40,580 bases of DNA from Candidatus Zhuqueibacterota bacterium (GTDB lineage: Bacteria > Zhuqueibacterota > Zhuqueibacteria > Oceanimicrobiales > Oceanimicrobiaceae). The notes under the pieces are model-generated. The model saw nothing but the letters and a program-made list of their open reading frames with translations. It made no database searches and was not told where the DNA came from. The stretch is taken from the NCBI GenBank assembly GCA_029262005.1, contig JAJDAG010000196.1:1-40580 (forward strand). Reading direction: 5' to 3'. The stretch's first letter is position 1. Each line of letters opens with the position of its first letter. Position numbers and translations under genes: made by a program. Shown here piece after piece: positions 24,309-33,762 of the stretch.

Positions 24309-25333
24309 TCACCGAAACTGAAAAAATCGCCGGAATTATCAAACTCTCACAGAACGAAAATCCGTTTGGCGCTTCTCCCGCGGCTTTGAAAGCAATTTCT
24401 GATAATTTTCACTCAATTTATCGTTATCCCGAATTTACGCACCTGGCGCTCAGAGAAAAGCTCGGCCATAAGTTTAGCACACCTGCCGATAATATTGCTA
24501 TTTCAGCGGGTTCAGTCGAGATGATAGAGCTAATCATTAAGACGTTTGTTGGTCGTGCAGAAAATATTGTTACCTGTGCAACAACATTTGTAGCCTATAA
24601 ATTACTGGCAAAAGTAAATAGACGAGAATGCCGGCTCTCCAGATTAGACAATGAGCAGATAGACCTGATTGACATGGCCGCGGTGTGTGATGATTTAACA
24701 AGAGTGGTATTTCTCGCCAACCCGAACAATCCTACCGGCGCCATGGTTTCGCATGATGGACTGCGGAACCTGCTGCAATCGCTTTCACCGGAAATACTGG
24801 TGGTCAGCGACGAGGCATACGCTGAATATGTGACTGACTCTGACTATCCCGATTCACTGAAATTGCAAAAAGAGCACCCCAACCTGATAATTCTGCGGAC
24901 CTTTTCCAAGATTTATGGTCTGGCTGGTTTACGCATCGGCTACGCAATCGCTCAGCCGAAAATAATTCAGGCTTTGCGCGAAAGCCGTACACCGTTTTCT
25001 GTAAATCGACTGGCGGCGCTGGCAGCATCCGCTGCGTTGGATGACATTGATTTTACCACAAGATGCACTGAACTTAATAGCCAGCAACGTGACATCCTGT
25101 ATCAGGAAATTACTGATCTCGGCTTGAAGACCGTCCCTTCGCACGGCAACTTCCTTTTCGTGCGTTTCGCATCTGTGGTAGAGAAATTTAAAACTCTCTA
25201 TTCGTTGAAAGAGAGCGGAATTCTCGCGCGGGATATGGAGCCTTTTGGTGCGAAAACCTGTTTGCGGATCAGTGTCGGGCGCCCTGAAGAGAATCGTCGT
25301 TTAGTTGAATGCATCCGTCTTAGTAACAAATAA
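24305..25333 (+). CDS. HisC-type class I/II aminotransferase, probable aromatic aminotransferase
   Basis: 342 residues, PLP fold type I close to histidinol-phosphate aminotransferase. Motifs: LSQNENPFGASPAAL at the N-terminus, VFLANPNNPTGAMV, SDEAYAEY, the PLP lysine in RTFSKIYGLAGLRIGYA and CLRISVGRPEEN near the end. HisC-like enzymes frequently act on aromatic amino acids. No his gene is nearby, and the gene is coupled by ATGA to a Mo hydroxylase in a run that includes indolepyruvate oxidoreductase, so tryptophan to indolepyruvate is the likely reaction (inference). A role in histidine synthesis is the alternative. Confidence 0.85.
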   Translation: MITETEKIAGIIKLSQNENPFGASPAALKAISDNFHSIYRYPEFTHLALREKLGHKFSTPADNIAISAGSVEMIELIIKTFVGRAENIVTCATTFVAYKLLAKVNRRECRLSRLDNEQIDLIDMAAVCDDLTRVVFLANPNNPTGAMVSHDGLRNLLQSLSPEILVVSDEAYAEYVTDSDYPDSLKLQKEHPNLIILRTFSKIYGLAGLRIGYAIAQPKIIQALRESRTPFSVNRLAALAASAALDDIDFTTRCTELNSQQRDILYQEITDLGLKTVPSHGNFLFVRFASVVEKFKTLYSLKESGILARDMEPFGAKTCLRISVGRPEENRRLVECIRLSNK

Positions 25334-25363
25334 AACTTGGCAATGTTACCAGACTGAAATTGC

Positions 25364-25415
25364 TTGACAATTTGTGGGAGAACAAGTATATTGAATACCC
25401 GCATTCAGGTACCTG
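25364..25415 (+). promoter_or_regulatory. Strong sigma70-like promoter with palindrome, upstream of had
   Basis: TTGACA at 25364-25369, a 17-base spacer and TATATT at 25387-25392 (six and five matches to consensus). The perfect palindrome CAGGTACCTG follows at 25406-25415, about where a repressor just downstream of the start would bind. The reverse strand of the palindrome begins AAACAGGTA, a word also present at 1837-1845 ahead of trpB2. This is the probable start of the benzoyl-CoA operon. AGAGGA lies ahead of the had ATG. Confidence 0.65.
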
Positions 25416-25477
25416 TTTACCGTAATTTGAATTTATTTGTAATTTTTACGAAATTCTAAATAGAAAAGAGGACCACA

Positions 25478-26563
25478 ATGCCGAATATTCAAGCCTGGCA
25501 AATGCTTGAAGTTGCCAAGCCAATGCAATTGGCCCAAATTGCCCAACCCGCCTTGTCGGCCAATGAAGTTCTAATTCGAGTTGTTGGCTGTGGTGTCTGT
25601 CACACGGACCTTGGTTTCCTTTATGACGGCGTGCGAACCGTTAAAACATTGCCACTGACGCTTGGGCATGAAATCAGCGGTATTGTCGAGGCTGCCGGTG
25701 ATGATTCACAAAATTGGCTTGGCAAGGCGGTTATTGTCCCGGCAGTAATGCCGTGTGGTGAGTGTGAACTTTGTCGCAAAGGTCGCGGAACCATCTGCCG
25801 CAAGCAAAGCATGCCTGGTAATCATATCGATGGCGGTTTTGCCAGTCATATTGTTGTTCAGGATCGATACCTCTGCCATGTTGATATTGATTCTCCTGGG
25901 AAACAGTTTGGCGACTCAGGAGTGAGTCTAACTGAACTTTCGGTTATTGCAGATGCTGTGACCACGCCTTATCAAGCGATAAAAAATGCCGGTCTCAGCG
26001 CTGGAGATGTGGCTATTTTTATTGGTGTTGGCGGCATTGGTGGCTTTGGTGTGCAAATAGCTAAGGCGCTTGGAGCGACGGTTATTGCCATCGATATAGA
26101 TGAACGCAAATTAACCACACTGCGCAAATTTGGTGCGGATGTCACGTTCAACGCTACTGAATTCGACCCGAAAAGCATGCGCAAGGCTGTGCGCGAGTAC
26201 GTGGCTGCAAACTCCCTTTCTCCATTTGAGTGGAAAATTTTTGAAACATCCGGCACAAAGCCTGGTCAGGAAACCGCTTTTGCTCTCCTGACATTCGGCG
26301 CCACACTTAGCGTGGTTGGTTTTACAATGCAGACGTTGGAGCTACGCCTCAGCAATCTCATGGCGTTTGATGCAAAAGCCATCGGCAATTGGGGATGCCT
26401 TCCACAATACTATCCTGATGTATTGGAATTGGTCAGGACCGGAAAAGTTCAACTCGGCCCGTTTGTGCAAACCTTTCCGCTAAGCGAAATTAACGCTGTT
26501 TTTGAGCGCGTTCATAACAAAGAAATCGAAAAAAGACCTATTCTTGTTCCCGACTTTGATTAG
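25478..26563 (+). CDS. had: 6-hydroxycyclohex-1-ene-1-carbonyl-CoA dehydrogenase
   Basis: 361 residues, zinc-dependent medium-chain alcohol dehydrogenase. Catalytic zinc ligands include C41 in GVCHTDLGFLYDG and H64 in GHEISGIVEAAG; the structural zinc site is C93, C96, C99 and C107. The NAD loop is GVGGIGGFGVQIAKALG. Length and sequence match Had of Thauera and BzdX of Azoarcus, which oxidise the hydroxy group formed by Dch. It is the first gene of the benzoyl-CoA branch and is followed after 10 bases by oah, the enzyme for the next reaction. Confidence 0.9.
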   Translation: MPNIQAWQMLEVAKPMQLAQIAQPALSANEVLIRVVGCGVCHTDLGFLYDGVRTVKTLPLTLGHEISGIVEAAGDDSQNWLGKAVIVPAVMPCGECELCRKGRGTICRKQSMPGNHIDGGFASHIVVQDRYLCHVDIDSPGKQFGDSGVSLTELSVIADAVTTPYQAIKNAGLSAGDVAIFIGVGGIGGFGVQIAKALGATVIAIDIDERKLTTLRKFGADVTFNATEFDPKSMRKAVREYVAANSLSPFEWKIFETSGTKPGQETAFALLTFGATLSVVGFTMQTLELRLSNLMAFDAKAIGNWGCLPQYYPDVLELVRTGKVQLGPFVQTFPLSEINAVFERVHNKEIEKRPILVPDFD

Positions 26564-26573
26564 GAGACAGTCA

Positions 26574-27665
26574 ATGGAAAGTTTCAAAAACCACGATTTA
26601 GTACCAAACTTCGAGTTTAAGGAAATTGATTATCAATTAAAGCCGTGTCTGGACGCGCAGGGGCAGCCTGTGCAAGGGCTTTTCAATGCGTGGATTATTC
26701 TGGACAATCAGAAGCAGTTGAATTCATATACAACGCAAATGGTTAAGGAAGTGATTTTAGCTTTCAGAATGGCTTCGAACTCGCGCAATGTTGTATGCGT
26801 TGTTTTTACCGGGGCCGGTGATCGTGCTTTTTGTACCGGTGGAAACACCAAAGAATATGCTGAATATTATGCCGGGCAACCAGAGGAATACCGTCAGTAC
26901 ATGCGCTTGTTCAATGATATGGTTACTGCCATTCTTCATTGCGACAAACCGGTTATTTGCCGCGTCAACGGTATGCGCATAGCCGGGGGGCAGGAAATCG
27001 GCATGGCCTGTGATTTTTCAGTTGCCAGTGATATGGCGCTCTTTGGTCAAGCCGGGCCAAAACACGGCTCTGCGCCCGACGGCGGCTCCACAGATTTTTT
27101 GCCGCTTTTTGTTGGCATCGAGCAGGCAATGTCCAGCTTGACTCTTTGCGAAATTTGGAGCGCCCACAAGGCGCAGCGGCTGGGGTTGGTGACAGAGATC
27201 GTGCCTGCTTTAAAGAAAGAGGGTGAGTTTATTGCCAACCCACTGGTAATAACGGATCGATGGATTGGCGACACCGGCCAAATCGTTTATGGCGAATCCA
27301 AAGCCGGGGAGGCGAAACAGGCAGCCAAAGATTTGATGAAACAGTGTGAGGTTGATCTGTCGAAACTGGATGAGGCGGTCGATAAACTCTGTACTGCATT
27401 GCTGCTGACCGTCCCGGGTTGTATCACCAAAACACTTGAATCGTCGCGCAAGCACAAATTGGCGCATTGGGATCGCAACCGGGAAACGAACCGTGCCTGG
27501 CTCGGTTTGAATATGATGACTGAGGGCAAAGCCGGATTCAAGGCGTTCAATGAAGGCATTAAAGGTCATCGTGAACTCGATTTTATCAAACTGCGGCAAA
27601 TGCTGGCGCAGGGGGAGCGCTGGGGCGATGAGCTCATCGATGCTGTAATGCCACCAACTGAATAG
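26574..27665 (+). CDS. oah: 6-oxocyclohex-1-ene-1-carbonyl-CoA hydrolase (ring-opening)
   Basis: 363 residues of the crotonase superfamily. Signature segments of Oah/BamA are FCTGGNTKEYAEYYAGQPEE (from residue 86), CDKPVICRVNGMRIAGGQE (123-141), and GQAGPKHGSAPDGGSTDF (158-175). The enzyme adds two waters and opens the ring to 3-hydroxypimelyl-CoA. It is a widely used marker of anaerobic aromatic degradation. The start at 26574 follows AGGAGACAGTCA; the frame is open to 26502 inside had, but homology begins at MESFKNHD. Confidence 0.95.
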   Translation: MESFKNHDLVPNFEFKEIDYQLKPCLDAQGQPVQGLFNAWIILDNQKQLNSYTTQMVKEVILAFRMASNSRNVVCVVFTGAGDRAFCTGGNTKEYAEYYAGQPEEYRQYMRLFNDMVTAILHCDKPVICRVNGMRIAGGQEIGMACDFSVASDMALFGQAGPKHGSAPDGGSTDFLPLFVGIEQAMSSLTLCEIWSAHKAQRLGLVTEIVPALKKEGEFIANPLVITDRWIGDTGQIVYGESKAGEAKQAAKDLMKQCEVDLSKLDEAVDKLCTALLLTVPGCITKTLESSRKHKLAHWDRNRETNRAWLGLNMMTEGKAGFKAFNEGIKGHRELDFIKLRQMLAQGERWGDELIDAVMPPTE

Positions 27666-27690
27666 CTGAATTGAAGTACGGCCAAACACG

Positions 27691-28134
27691 ATGGATTTCA
27701 CCATACGAAAAATTTGTGCAGATGATAGCCGGGCTGTAATTGAAATCGACAAAATTCATTCCAATGAGGCAAAACCGGATTATTGGACGGCCAGGCTTGA
27801 GCCGTTCATCACCGGAGCCAGGAAGAAGGGATCGGCGCTTGGGTACGTCGCCGTTGCAGATGGCAAGGTTATCGGCTATGTTTTGGCTGAGGCGCGCGCC
27901 TGGGAGTTTGGCTCTCCCAATTGCGGCTGGATTTTTGCCATCGGTGTTGATCCGAGGAGCAGCAGGGAGGGCGTTGGCCTTGCTTTGTGCCGCGAAGTTT
28001 GTTTGAAGTTTAAATCACAGGGGATGGATAAAACTCGTACGATGGTTCGAAAGGACAATGTCGAAGTTCTGAGTTTTTTTCGCGCCTCAGGTTTCAGGGC
28101 AGGCCCGTTTGTCGAACTTGAACTTGAATTTTAA
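27691..28134 (+). CDS. GNAT-family N-acetyltransferase
   Basis: 147 residues with a complete GNAT fold: IRKICADDSRAVIEID at the start, VAVADGKVIGYVLAE for beta 4, and the acetyl-CoA loop IGVDPRSSREGVGLAL. The end has FFRASGFRAG. Substrate unknown. It lies 25 bases after oah in the benzoyl-CoA operon. Lysine acetylation regulates aromatic acyl-CoA ligases in some bacteria (Pat-type GNATs), so a regulatory role is possible but not shown. Confidence 0.85.
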   Translation: MDFTIRKICADDSRAVIEIDKIHSNEAKPDYWTARLEPFITGARKKGSALGYVAVADGKVIGYVLAEARAWEFGSPNCGWIFAIGVDPRSSREGVGLALCREVCLKFKSQGMDKTRTMVRKDNVEVLSFFRASGFRAGPFVELELEF

Positions 28135-28175
28135 AAACAATCAATTGTTTTCACAGTAATTTTAGGAGTTTGGTC

Positions 28176-28499
28176 GTGAGTAAGATATTGATGTCATTAT
28201 CATTGGCTGTTTCGGACATAGAAACTTCTGTTGCATTTTATGAAGCACTGGGCTTTAACGTAATTGATGGTGGCCATTTGTCCTCTGAATATCCAGACAC
28301 CGACAAGGCCAAATGGCGAATTGTGGCGCTTGGTTATTCGAGGATTGGCCTGTTTGCCGGCATGTTTGAACACAACATGATGACATTTTACAACATGGAT
28401 ATGGCTGAAGTTGGTAAGAAGTTAAACGAAATCGGTGTTAAACGGGATAGCACAAGTATGGTTGAAGATCCTGATGGCAACATAATTCACTTTGAGTAG
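28176..28499 (+). CDS. VOC (glyoxalase/bleomycin-resistance fold) protein
   Basis: 107 residues, one vicinal-oxygen-chelate domain: LSLAVSDIETSVAFYEALGF at the start and MVEDPDGNIIHFE at the end. E107 would be a metal ligand, while the N-terminal His of the typical motif is replaced (SLAVSD), so metal binding is uncertain. GTG 28176 is chosen because AGGAG ends 7 bases upstream; the TTG at 28170 is too close to it. Position between GNAT and Dch suggests a minor role in the benzoyl-CoA operon. Exact function unknown. Confidence 0.75.
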   Translation: MSKILMSLSLAVSDIETSVAFYEALGFNVIDGGHLSSEYPDTDKAKWRIVALGYSRIGLFAGMFEHNMMTFYNMDMAEVGKKLNEIGVKRDSTSMVEDPDGNIIHFE

Positions 28500-28579
28500 G
28501 CTTGCGCTGAAAAAAAGAGGGTTGAAAAATTCTCCTGCCGGAATGACTGCTGAAATAAAACTCAAATGCTGGAAAGATT

Positions 28580-29353
28580 ATGACAGATTATAAGAAAATA
28601 ACGGTTGCACACAATCACGACAAGCAGACCGCGACCATCGTTCTCAATGCGCCCAAAGGCAATGTTTTGGATGCGGGAATGATGACTGAACTGACCGCGG
28701 TTATCGCTGAAGAGGGGCGAAGGTCATCGACAAAGGCCTTGATTTTCAAGGGTGCCGGAGAGCATTTTTCCTTTGGTGCCAGCGTGGAAGAGCATCAAAA
28801 AGAGCAAGCTCCCGCCATGTTGCAGACATTCCACGGAATGATGCGTGCATTGGTTGAAGCGAGCAAGCCGACGTTTGCCCTGGTGCGCGGCCAGTGTCTT
28901 GGTGGCGGCATGGAGTTGGCTTGTTTTTGCAACTGGATATTTGCTGCAGAGGATGCACGGTTTGGTCAGCCGGAGATACAGCTTGGCGTCTATCCGCCTG
29001 TGGCAGCGCTTATTCTTCCGCATATTGTCGGCCAGGTTGCAGCGGATGATTTGATTCTGAGTGGCCGTTCCGTAAGCGCACGTGAAGCGCAAACAAAGGG
29101 ACTGGTTTTTTCAGTTTCCGAAGATCCTGAGGAAGAACTGGAAAAATATCTCGCGAAGCAAATCTTGCCTAAAAGCGCAGTTGCATTGCAATATTGCGTC
29201 AAGGCCTCGCGGTATGAAATGTACAAAAGCTTCCTGCAAAATATTGATTTTGTAGAGAAGATGTATGTTGCAGAACTCATGGAAACCCACGATGCAAACG
29301 AAGGCATAACTTCATTTATTGAAAAGAGAAAACCTGTTTGGAAGAACGCATAG
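28580..29353 (+). CDS. dch: Cyclohexa-1,5-diene-1-carbonyl-CoA hydratase
   Basis: 257 residues, crotonase superfamily, the size of Dch/BzdW. Oxyanion-hole segments are HFSFGASVEEHQ (62-73) and RGQCLGGGMELACFCNWIFA (103-122), followed by FGQPEIQLGVYPPVAA, which is characteristic of dienoyl-CoA hydratases of benzoyl-CoA degradation. The enzyme adds water to the dienoyl-CoA product of benzoyl-CoA reductase, giving the substrate of Had. It precedes bcrC by 67 bases. GGAAAG is the ribosome binding site. Confidence 0.92.
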   Translation: MTDYKKITVAHNHDKQTATIVLNAPKGNVLDAGMMTELTAVIAEEGRRSSTKALIFKGAGEHFSFGASVEEHQKEQAPAMLQTFHGMMRALVEASKPTFALVRGQCLGGGMELACFCNWIFAAEDARFGQPEIQLGVYPPVAALILPHIVGQVAADDLILSGRSVSAREAQTKGLVFSVSEDPEEELEKYLAKQILPKSAVALQYCVKASRYEMYKSFLQNIDFVEKMYVAELMETHDANEGITSFIEKRKPVWKNA

Positions 29354-29420
29354 TGTGTTTTAAGCCCGGCGTGAGAAGTGATTTTTATTCAATTTCACCA
29401 AACCAAAATGGAGATAATTG

Positions 29421-30593
29421 ATGGCGCAAAACTTAAAAATTTTTGACGGTTGGCAAGGCAAGGCGCTCGATGACATCTTTGCCTTCTGCCGGGAACTTGT
29501 TGAAGATCCCGACTATCCCACTGTTCGAAAATGGCGTGAGGCAGGCGGCAAGGTTGCCGGGCACTTTCAGGTCTATTTCCCTGAAGAAATTGCCCATGCG
29601 GCCGGTTTTTTGCCGTTGAGAATCTGCGGTGCCCAGGTTGATGGCATGGAAGCAGAATCACACTTTGGTTCGTATCTCTGTTCTATTATTAAAACGTCGC
29701 TTGAATTGGCTTTGACTAAAAAGGTCGAGCTTGATTTGTTTGTGACACACCCGATTTGTGATGCTGCCAGAAATCTTGGTGCCATTTGGGGGAGAAACTT
29801 TCCTTATAAATGCCAAATTCTTTACTTGCCGCAAAACCCGAACTCATCTTATTCCTTGCAGTATTTGACAGACGAATACAATCGTCTAAAAAGTGATTTG
29901 GAAGAAATTGCGGGTAGAAAAATAGCCAATGAAGAACTGAATCGTTCCGTGGAAATTTACAACGAAAGCCGGGCGCTTATGCGACGCATTTACGCGATAA
30001 AGCGTGAAACCCCCTGGTTGATTGCTGCTGATGAAGCATTCTGTCTTATCGCCGTGGCCGGTTTCATCCCGCGCGAAGAATATGTCGAGTTTCTAAAAGC
30101 GGTTCTGCCTATGATTGAGGCACGGGAAATGAAAAAGCAAGACAAGATGCGCGTGGTCTTCGAAGGTGGCTTTTGCGAGTTGCCCCCAGTAGATCTGCTG
30201 CAGACGATTGAGCGGTCTTGCTACCTCGTCGATGACGACCTTCTGATCGGTTTACGCTGGTTCCTCGATGATATAAAAATAAATGGCGATGCAACCCGGA
30301 GCCTGGCAAAATCCTATCTGGATAATTCATCTTACAGTCCTGTGCAGCACGATTTGCGCAAGCCAAAAGAAAAAATGCTATTAGAGCGAGTTAAGGGGGC
30401 TCAGGCAGAAGCCGTCATCATTGCAGCAGCCAAAATGTGTGAGCCGGGCCTTGAGGAGCAGGTGACCTACAGCAAAATGTTGGATGATGAAGAAATTCCC
30501 TATTTTGTCAGCGAGTTTGAGGAGAATCAGACTTCCTTTGATAATCTTGGCATTCAACTTGAGACTTTTGTTGAGAATATTTTATTTAGTTGA
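29421..30593 (+). CDS. bcrC: Benzoyl-CoA reductase (class I), BcrC/BzdN-type subunit
   Basis: 390 residues of the HgdB/BcrB/C family. It contains [20 protein letters not shown] (48-67), C87 in SYLCSI and C113 in [10 protein letters not shown], candidate ligands of the double-cubane or 4Fe-4S clusters that reduce the aromatic ring. Together with BcrB it forms the substrate-reducing module, driven by ATP hydrolysis in the activator module encoded downstream. GGAGAT precedes ATG 29421 (a TTG lies 3 bases earlier). The stop is followed by a ribosome binding site and bcrB after 14 bases. Confidence 0.93.
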   Translation: MAQNLKIFDGWQGKALDDIFAFCRELVEDPDYPTVRKWREAGGKVAGHFQVYFPEEIAHAAGFLPLRICGAQVDGMEAESHFGSYLCSIIKTSLELALTKKVELDLFVTHPICDAARNLGAIWGRNFPYKCQILYLPQNPNSSYSLQYLTDEYNRLKSDLEEIAGRKIANEELNRSVEIYNESRALMRRIYAIKRETPWLIAADEAFCLIAVAGFIPREEYVEFLKAVLPMIEAREMKKQDKMRVVFEGGFCELPPVDLLQTIERSCYLVDDDLLIGLRWFLDDIKINGDATRSLAKSYLDNSSYSPVQHDLRKPKEKMLLERVKGAQAEAVIIAAAKMCEPGLEEQVTYSKMLDDEEIPYFVSEFEENQTSFDNLGIQLETFVENILFS

Positions 30594-30607
30594 TAGGAGA
30601 ACTTGAT

Positions 30608-31903
30608 ATGGCTGAAACAACGACATTTTCAGAAGACCTTGTCGGACGTGGCAATAAAGATGGCGCAGCGCTATTCCGTGATTGGTTCACTGATTTGACA
30701 AATGTTGCTGAAGAAGGACGCGGTGCTGCTTACGTTTTTGTTATGGGCAGTCTCAATGAGATTTTGAAGACCTTTGATTTCCCGATTGTTTTTCCGGAAA
30801 TAAACTCTCTGCAAACGGCTGTTCGTCGTGTTGCGCTTGAATTTTTAAATGATGCGGAGAATTACGGCTATTCTCCAGATATTTGTGGCTACGTAAAAGC
30901 GGATGTATCTGTTCAGCTACAGGGGGGCAAGCATCCCATGGGGACGATTCCCAAACCGAGCATTGCCGTGCTGACCAACGCCTGCAACACGTACATCAAG
31001 TGGGCGGAAATTTGGGAACGTATGTACAATATCCCAATGTTTACTCTCGATGTGCCTGGCACCAGGGCGGATGGCACCAAAACATCGAAAGGTGACGAGG
31101 GTTTTGAAAATGATCGCAAATATGTTGCCGAGCAGCTCAAGGAACTCATTAAACTCTGCGAGAAAGTTTCGGGCAAGAAGTTTGATATCGATAAGTTGCG
31201 AGAAGTGTTGGGGCATGCCAATGTCATGAGCAGAGGCTGGAAGCGGATCCTGGAAATGAATGCCAGCAGGCCATCGGTATTTAGCGCGCTCACCGATGGC
31301 ACCATTTTTCTTGGTGTTGCAAACGGGCTTCGTGGAACACCCGAGGGCGCACAGTACTTCAATCAGCTTGTGGAAGAAATGGAGTATAAGGTTAAGAATG
31401 GCATCGGGACCCTCACTGAAGAGGAATTTCGACTCTTTTTTGTCGGTGTGCCGTGTTATCCGATTTTTCGGCGCTTCAACGAGTTCTTTACAGACTGGGG
31501 CGGTACATTCATTCATTCAACCTATTTGTGGTTTGCTTCCGGCGGCACCAACCTGGGCTTTGAATATGATCTGGACAATCCCATTGATAGCCTGGCTGAG
31601 GGTGTTTTAGTCAACGTTCGCGATGCAATGGATAGCATGTTCCATCAACATCAAACCGTGCTCGATTTAATCACCCCCTACCAATTAGATGGTGTTGTAT
31701 ATCATCCGATAAAAAGTTGTAGAACCGTTTCTACAGGCCTGGCCGATGGCAGAAGGTATGTGATGGAACGAAAAAACATCTCTACTTTATTTATTGAATC
31801 AGATATGATGGATCAGCGTGTGGTTTCAGAGGCACAAATGAAGAACAGGATCGATGCCTTTTTTGAGGGGATGATTTCGAGGAAACAAACGGCGACTGTT
31901 TGA
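30608..31903 (+). CDS. bcrB: Benzoyl-CoA reductase (class I), BcrB/BzdO-type subunit
   Basis: 431 residues, matching BcrB/BzdO. Features are YVFVMGSLNEILKTFDFPIVF near the N-terminus, C127 in LTNACNTYIKWAEIWER, FVGVPCYPIFRRFNEFF and the C-terminal YHPIKSCRTVSTGLADGR with its cysteine. It pairs with BcrC to bind the acyl-CoA and clusters. ATG 30608 is preferred, with AGGAG seven bases upstream; the frame is open from 30590. A 137-base gap to the activator genes holds no gene and no clear promoter. Confidence 0.94.
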   Translation: MAETTTFSEDLVGRGNKDGAALFRDWFTDLTNVAEEGRGAAYVFVMGSLNEILKTFDFPIVFPEINSLQTAVRRVALEFLNDAENYGYSPDICGYVKADVSVQLQGGKHPMGTIPKPSIAVLTNACNTYIKWAEIWERMYNIPMFTLDVPGTRADGTKTSKGDEGFENDRKYVAEQLKELIKLCEKVSGKKFDIDKLREVLGHANVMSRGWKRILEMNASRPSVFSALTDGTIFLGVANGLRGTPEGAQYFNQLVEEMEYKVKNGIGTLTEEEFRLFFVGVPCYPIFRRFNEFFTDWGGTFIHSTYLWFASGGTNLGFEYDLDNPIDSLAEGVLVNVRDAMDSMFHQHQTVLDLITPYQLDGVVYHPIKSCRTVSTGLADGRRYVMERKNISTLFIESDMMDQRVVSEAQMKNRIDAFFEGMISRKQTATV

Positions 31904-32040
31904 TAGTGCGTCGCTACGTCTAATGATCTAAGCTGCATTACATTTGGTCATTGTGCCTGTTTTATTGCCTGGTCCCTGTTGTAATATTGCTTTGAATAAT
32001 AATACCGTAGATTGACGGCTAATTAGATTGGAGGTCACGT

Positions 32041-32853
32041 ATGTCGTATGCTGCTGGCGTGGATGTTGGCTCCACACAAACAAAAGCCATCGTTATAAAT
32101 GAGAAGAGGGAAATAGTTGGCCGTGCTTTGATCGATACCGGAGCGAATGTCACTGCTGCGGCTGAAAAGTCTTTCCAGCAGGCATTAAAGTCAGCCAATG
32201 TTGGAAACGAAGAAGTTGAGTATGTTATTGGTACGGGTTACGGGCGCTACAAGGTAACTTTTGGCAACCGGCAAATTACTGAAATCAGTTGCCACGGCCG
32301 CGGTGCAGTTCATATGTTTCCAAAGACACAAACTGTGATTGACATGGGTGGCCAGGATAGTAAGGCTATCAGGGTTAGGGCGGATGGCGAAATTGTTGAT
32401 TTCTGTATGAACGACAAATGTGCGGCTGGTACAGGTCGGTTTCTCGGTGCTGCTTCCGTGGCGCTGGACATCCCTCTGGAGGAGCTTGGACCAACTGCGC
32501 TTCTGGCTGACAAGGCCGTTCGAATTAGTACCACGTGCACTGTCTTCGCAGAATCAGAAGTTTTGGCCTGGTTGGGCAAAGGTAAAAAAGTGGACGAAAT
32601 TCTTTGGGGCGTACATCAATCAATCGCCACTCGGTCAGTGGGATTGTTGCGCAGGGTTGGCGTTGTGGATGAAATCACATTTACCGGTGGCGTGGCAAAG
32701 AACACGGGCATGATAAAATCGCTGGAAGATGGTTTGGGAAAGAAAGTCAATGTTGGGGAAGATTCACACTTTATGGGTGCATTGGGAGCCGCTTTGTTCG
32801 CGCTCGATCACATTTTTAGTAGTCGTAAACCTGCAAAGAAGGAGGCTGTCTAA
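32041..32853 (+). CDS. bcrD: Benzoyl-CoA reductase ATPase/activator subunit (first of two)
   Basis: 270 residues, BadF/BadG/BcrA/BcrD family ATPase of the ASKHA fold. Phosphate loop [14 protein letters not shown] (6-19), second loop [11 protein letters not shown] (100-110); C127 (NDKCAAGTG) and C166 ([11 protein letters not shown]) bind the 4Fe-4S cluster shared between two activator chains. It uses ATP to push electrons from ferredoxin to the BcrBC module. Start codon ATG with GGAGGT 4 bases upstream. Both activators are short, as in Azoarcus BzdP/BzdQ and unlike Thauera BcrA (about 430 residues). Which of the two corresponds to A or D cannot be settled by eye. Confidence 0.85.
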   Translation: MSYAAGVDVGSTQTKAIVINEKREIVGRALIDTGANVTAAAEKSFQQALKSANVGNEEVEYVIGTGYGRYKVTFGNRQITEISCHGRGAVHMFPKTQTVIDMGGQDSKAIRVRADGEIVDFCMNDKCAAGTGRFLGAASVALDIPLEELGPTALLADKAVRISTTCTVFAESEVLAWLGKGKKVDEILWGVHQSIATRSVGLLRRVGVVDEITFTGGVAKNTGMIKSLEDGLGKKVNVGEDSHFMGALGAALFALDHIFSSRKPAKKEAV

Positions 32854-32854
32854 A

Positions 32855-33688
32855 ATGAAGTATACCATGGGACTCGACGTGGGCTCTACATACACAAAAG
32901 CGGTTGTGTTTAGTGAGGAAAATGAAATTATTAGCAGGAAAATGGAAGCAACCGGATCCAAGCTGCGCGAGGTTACCAACCGCGTTGCGGAAGAAGTCTG
33001 TTCCGATGTCGGCCTGACTATGGACGATATTTCCTATGTTATCACCACCGGTTATGGCAGGCATCAGGTGCCGTTTCGTGATCTGCAAGTTACGGATCTT
33101 ACGGCCACAGCGCGTGGTTGCCATTTTCTTTATCCCGGTTGCCGTACCGTGCTGGACATTGGCGGCCAAACCATGAAAGCGAGCCGCATTGATGAACTTG
33201 CCAGGGTTTCAACTTTTCGTCTAAACGATAAATGCGCCTCAGGAACCGGGGCCTTTCTGGAAAAAACCGTCCGCTACATGGGTTATAATACGAATGATAT
33301 CGGGCCGCTGTTGAATCTGGCAAAAGAGATTGTCCCAATTTCCGGGGTATGTGCTGTTTTTGCTGAATCCGAAGTCATCAGCCACTTGTCCGAAGGCGTG
33401 CCGCCCGAGGATATAATGTACGGCTCTATTTTGTCGCTAACAGACCGCTCGGTTCAGCTTATGAAGCGCATAAAGGCCGAGCCGGAATATACATTGGTCG
33501 GTGGCATTCTTCGTTGGGAAAGAATGGCTGAGGTTATCAGAGAAAAGCTGAATGCAGATGTGAATGTACCGGAAGGCGACATGCCGCAGTTTGTTGCTGC
33601 GCTTGGATGCGCAATTCTTGGACATATTCGTTTGCGCAAGCAAAGTGAGTCCACGACCGGGGGAACAAGCGTCCTGGCTGCAGCTTGA
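32855..33688 (+). CDS. bcrA: Benzoyl-CoA reductase ATPase/activator subunit (second of two)
   Basis: 277 residues, paralogue of the preceding gene with the same layout: [15 protein letters not shown] (6-20), [10 protein letters not shown] (101-110), C127 (NDKCASGTG) and C166 ([12 protein letters not shown]). The two chains would form a heterodimer holding one 4Fe-4S cluster between C127/C166 pairs. It starts one base after the previous stop, with AAGGAGG inside that gene's end; the longer open frame from 32729 is an overlap with the upstream gene. The A/D assignment is tentative. Confidence 0.87.
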   Translation: MKYTMGLDVGSTYTKAVVFSEENEIISRKMEATGSKLREVTNRVAEEVCSDVGLTMDDISYVITTGYGRHQVPFRDLQVTDLTATARGCHFLYPGCRTVLDIGGQTMKASRIDELARVSTFRLNDKCASGTGAFLEKTVRYMGYNTNDIGPLLNLAKEIVPISGVCAVFAESEVISHLSEGVPPEDIMYGSILSLTDRSVQLMKRIKAEPEYTLVGGILRWERMAEVIREKLNADVNVPEGDMPQFVAALGCAILGHIRLRKQSESTTGGTSVLAAA

Positions 33689-33762
33689 GTTTGTTCATTT
33701 AATGCCGGGCACCGCACTTTGTGACAAGCAGTAGTGATGAACTGTCAAAAGGTAAAATCAAG

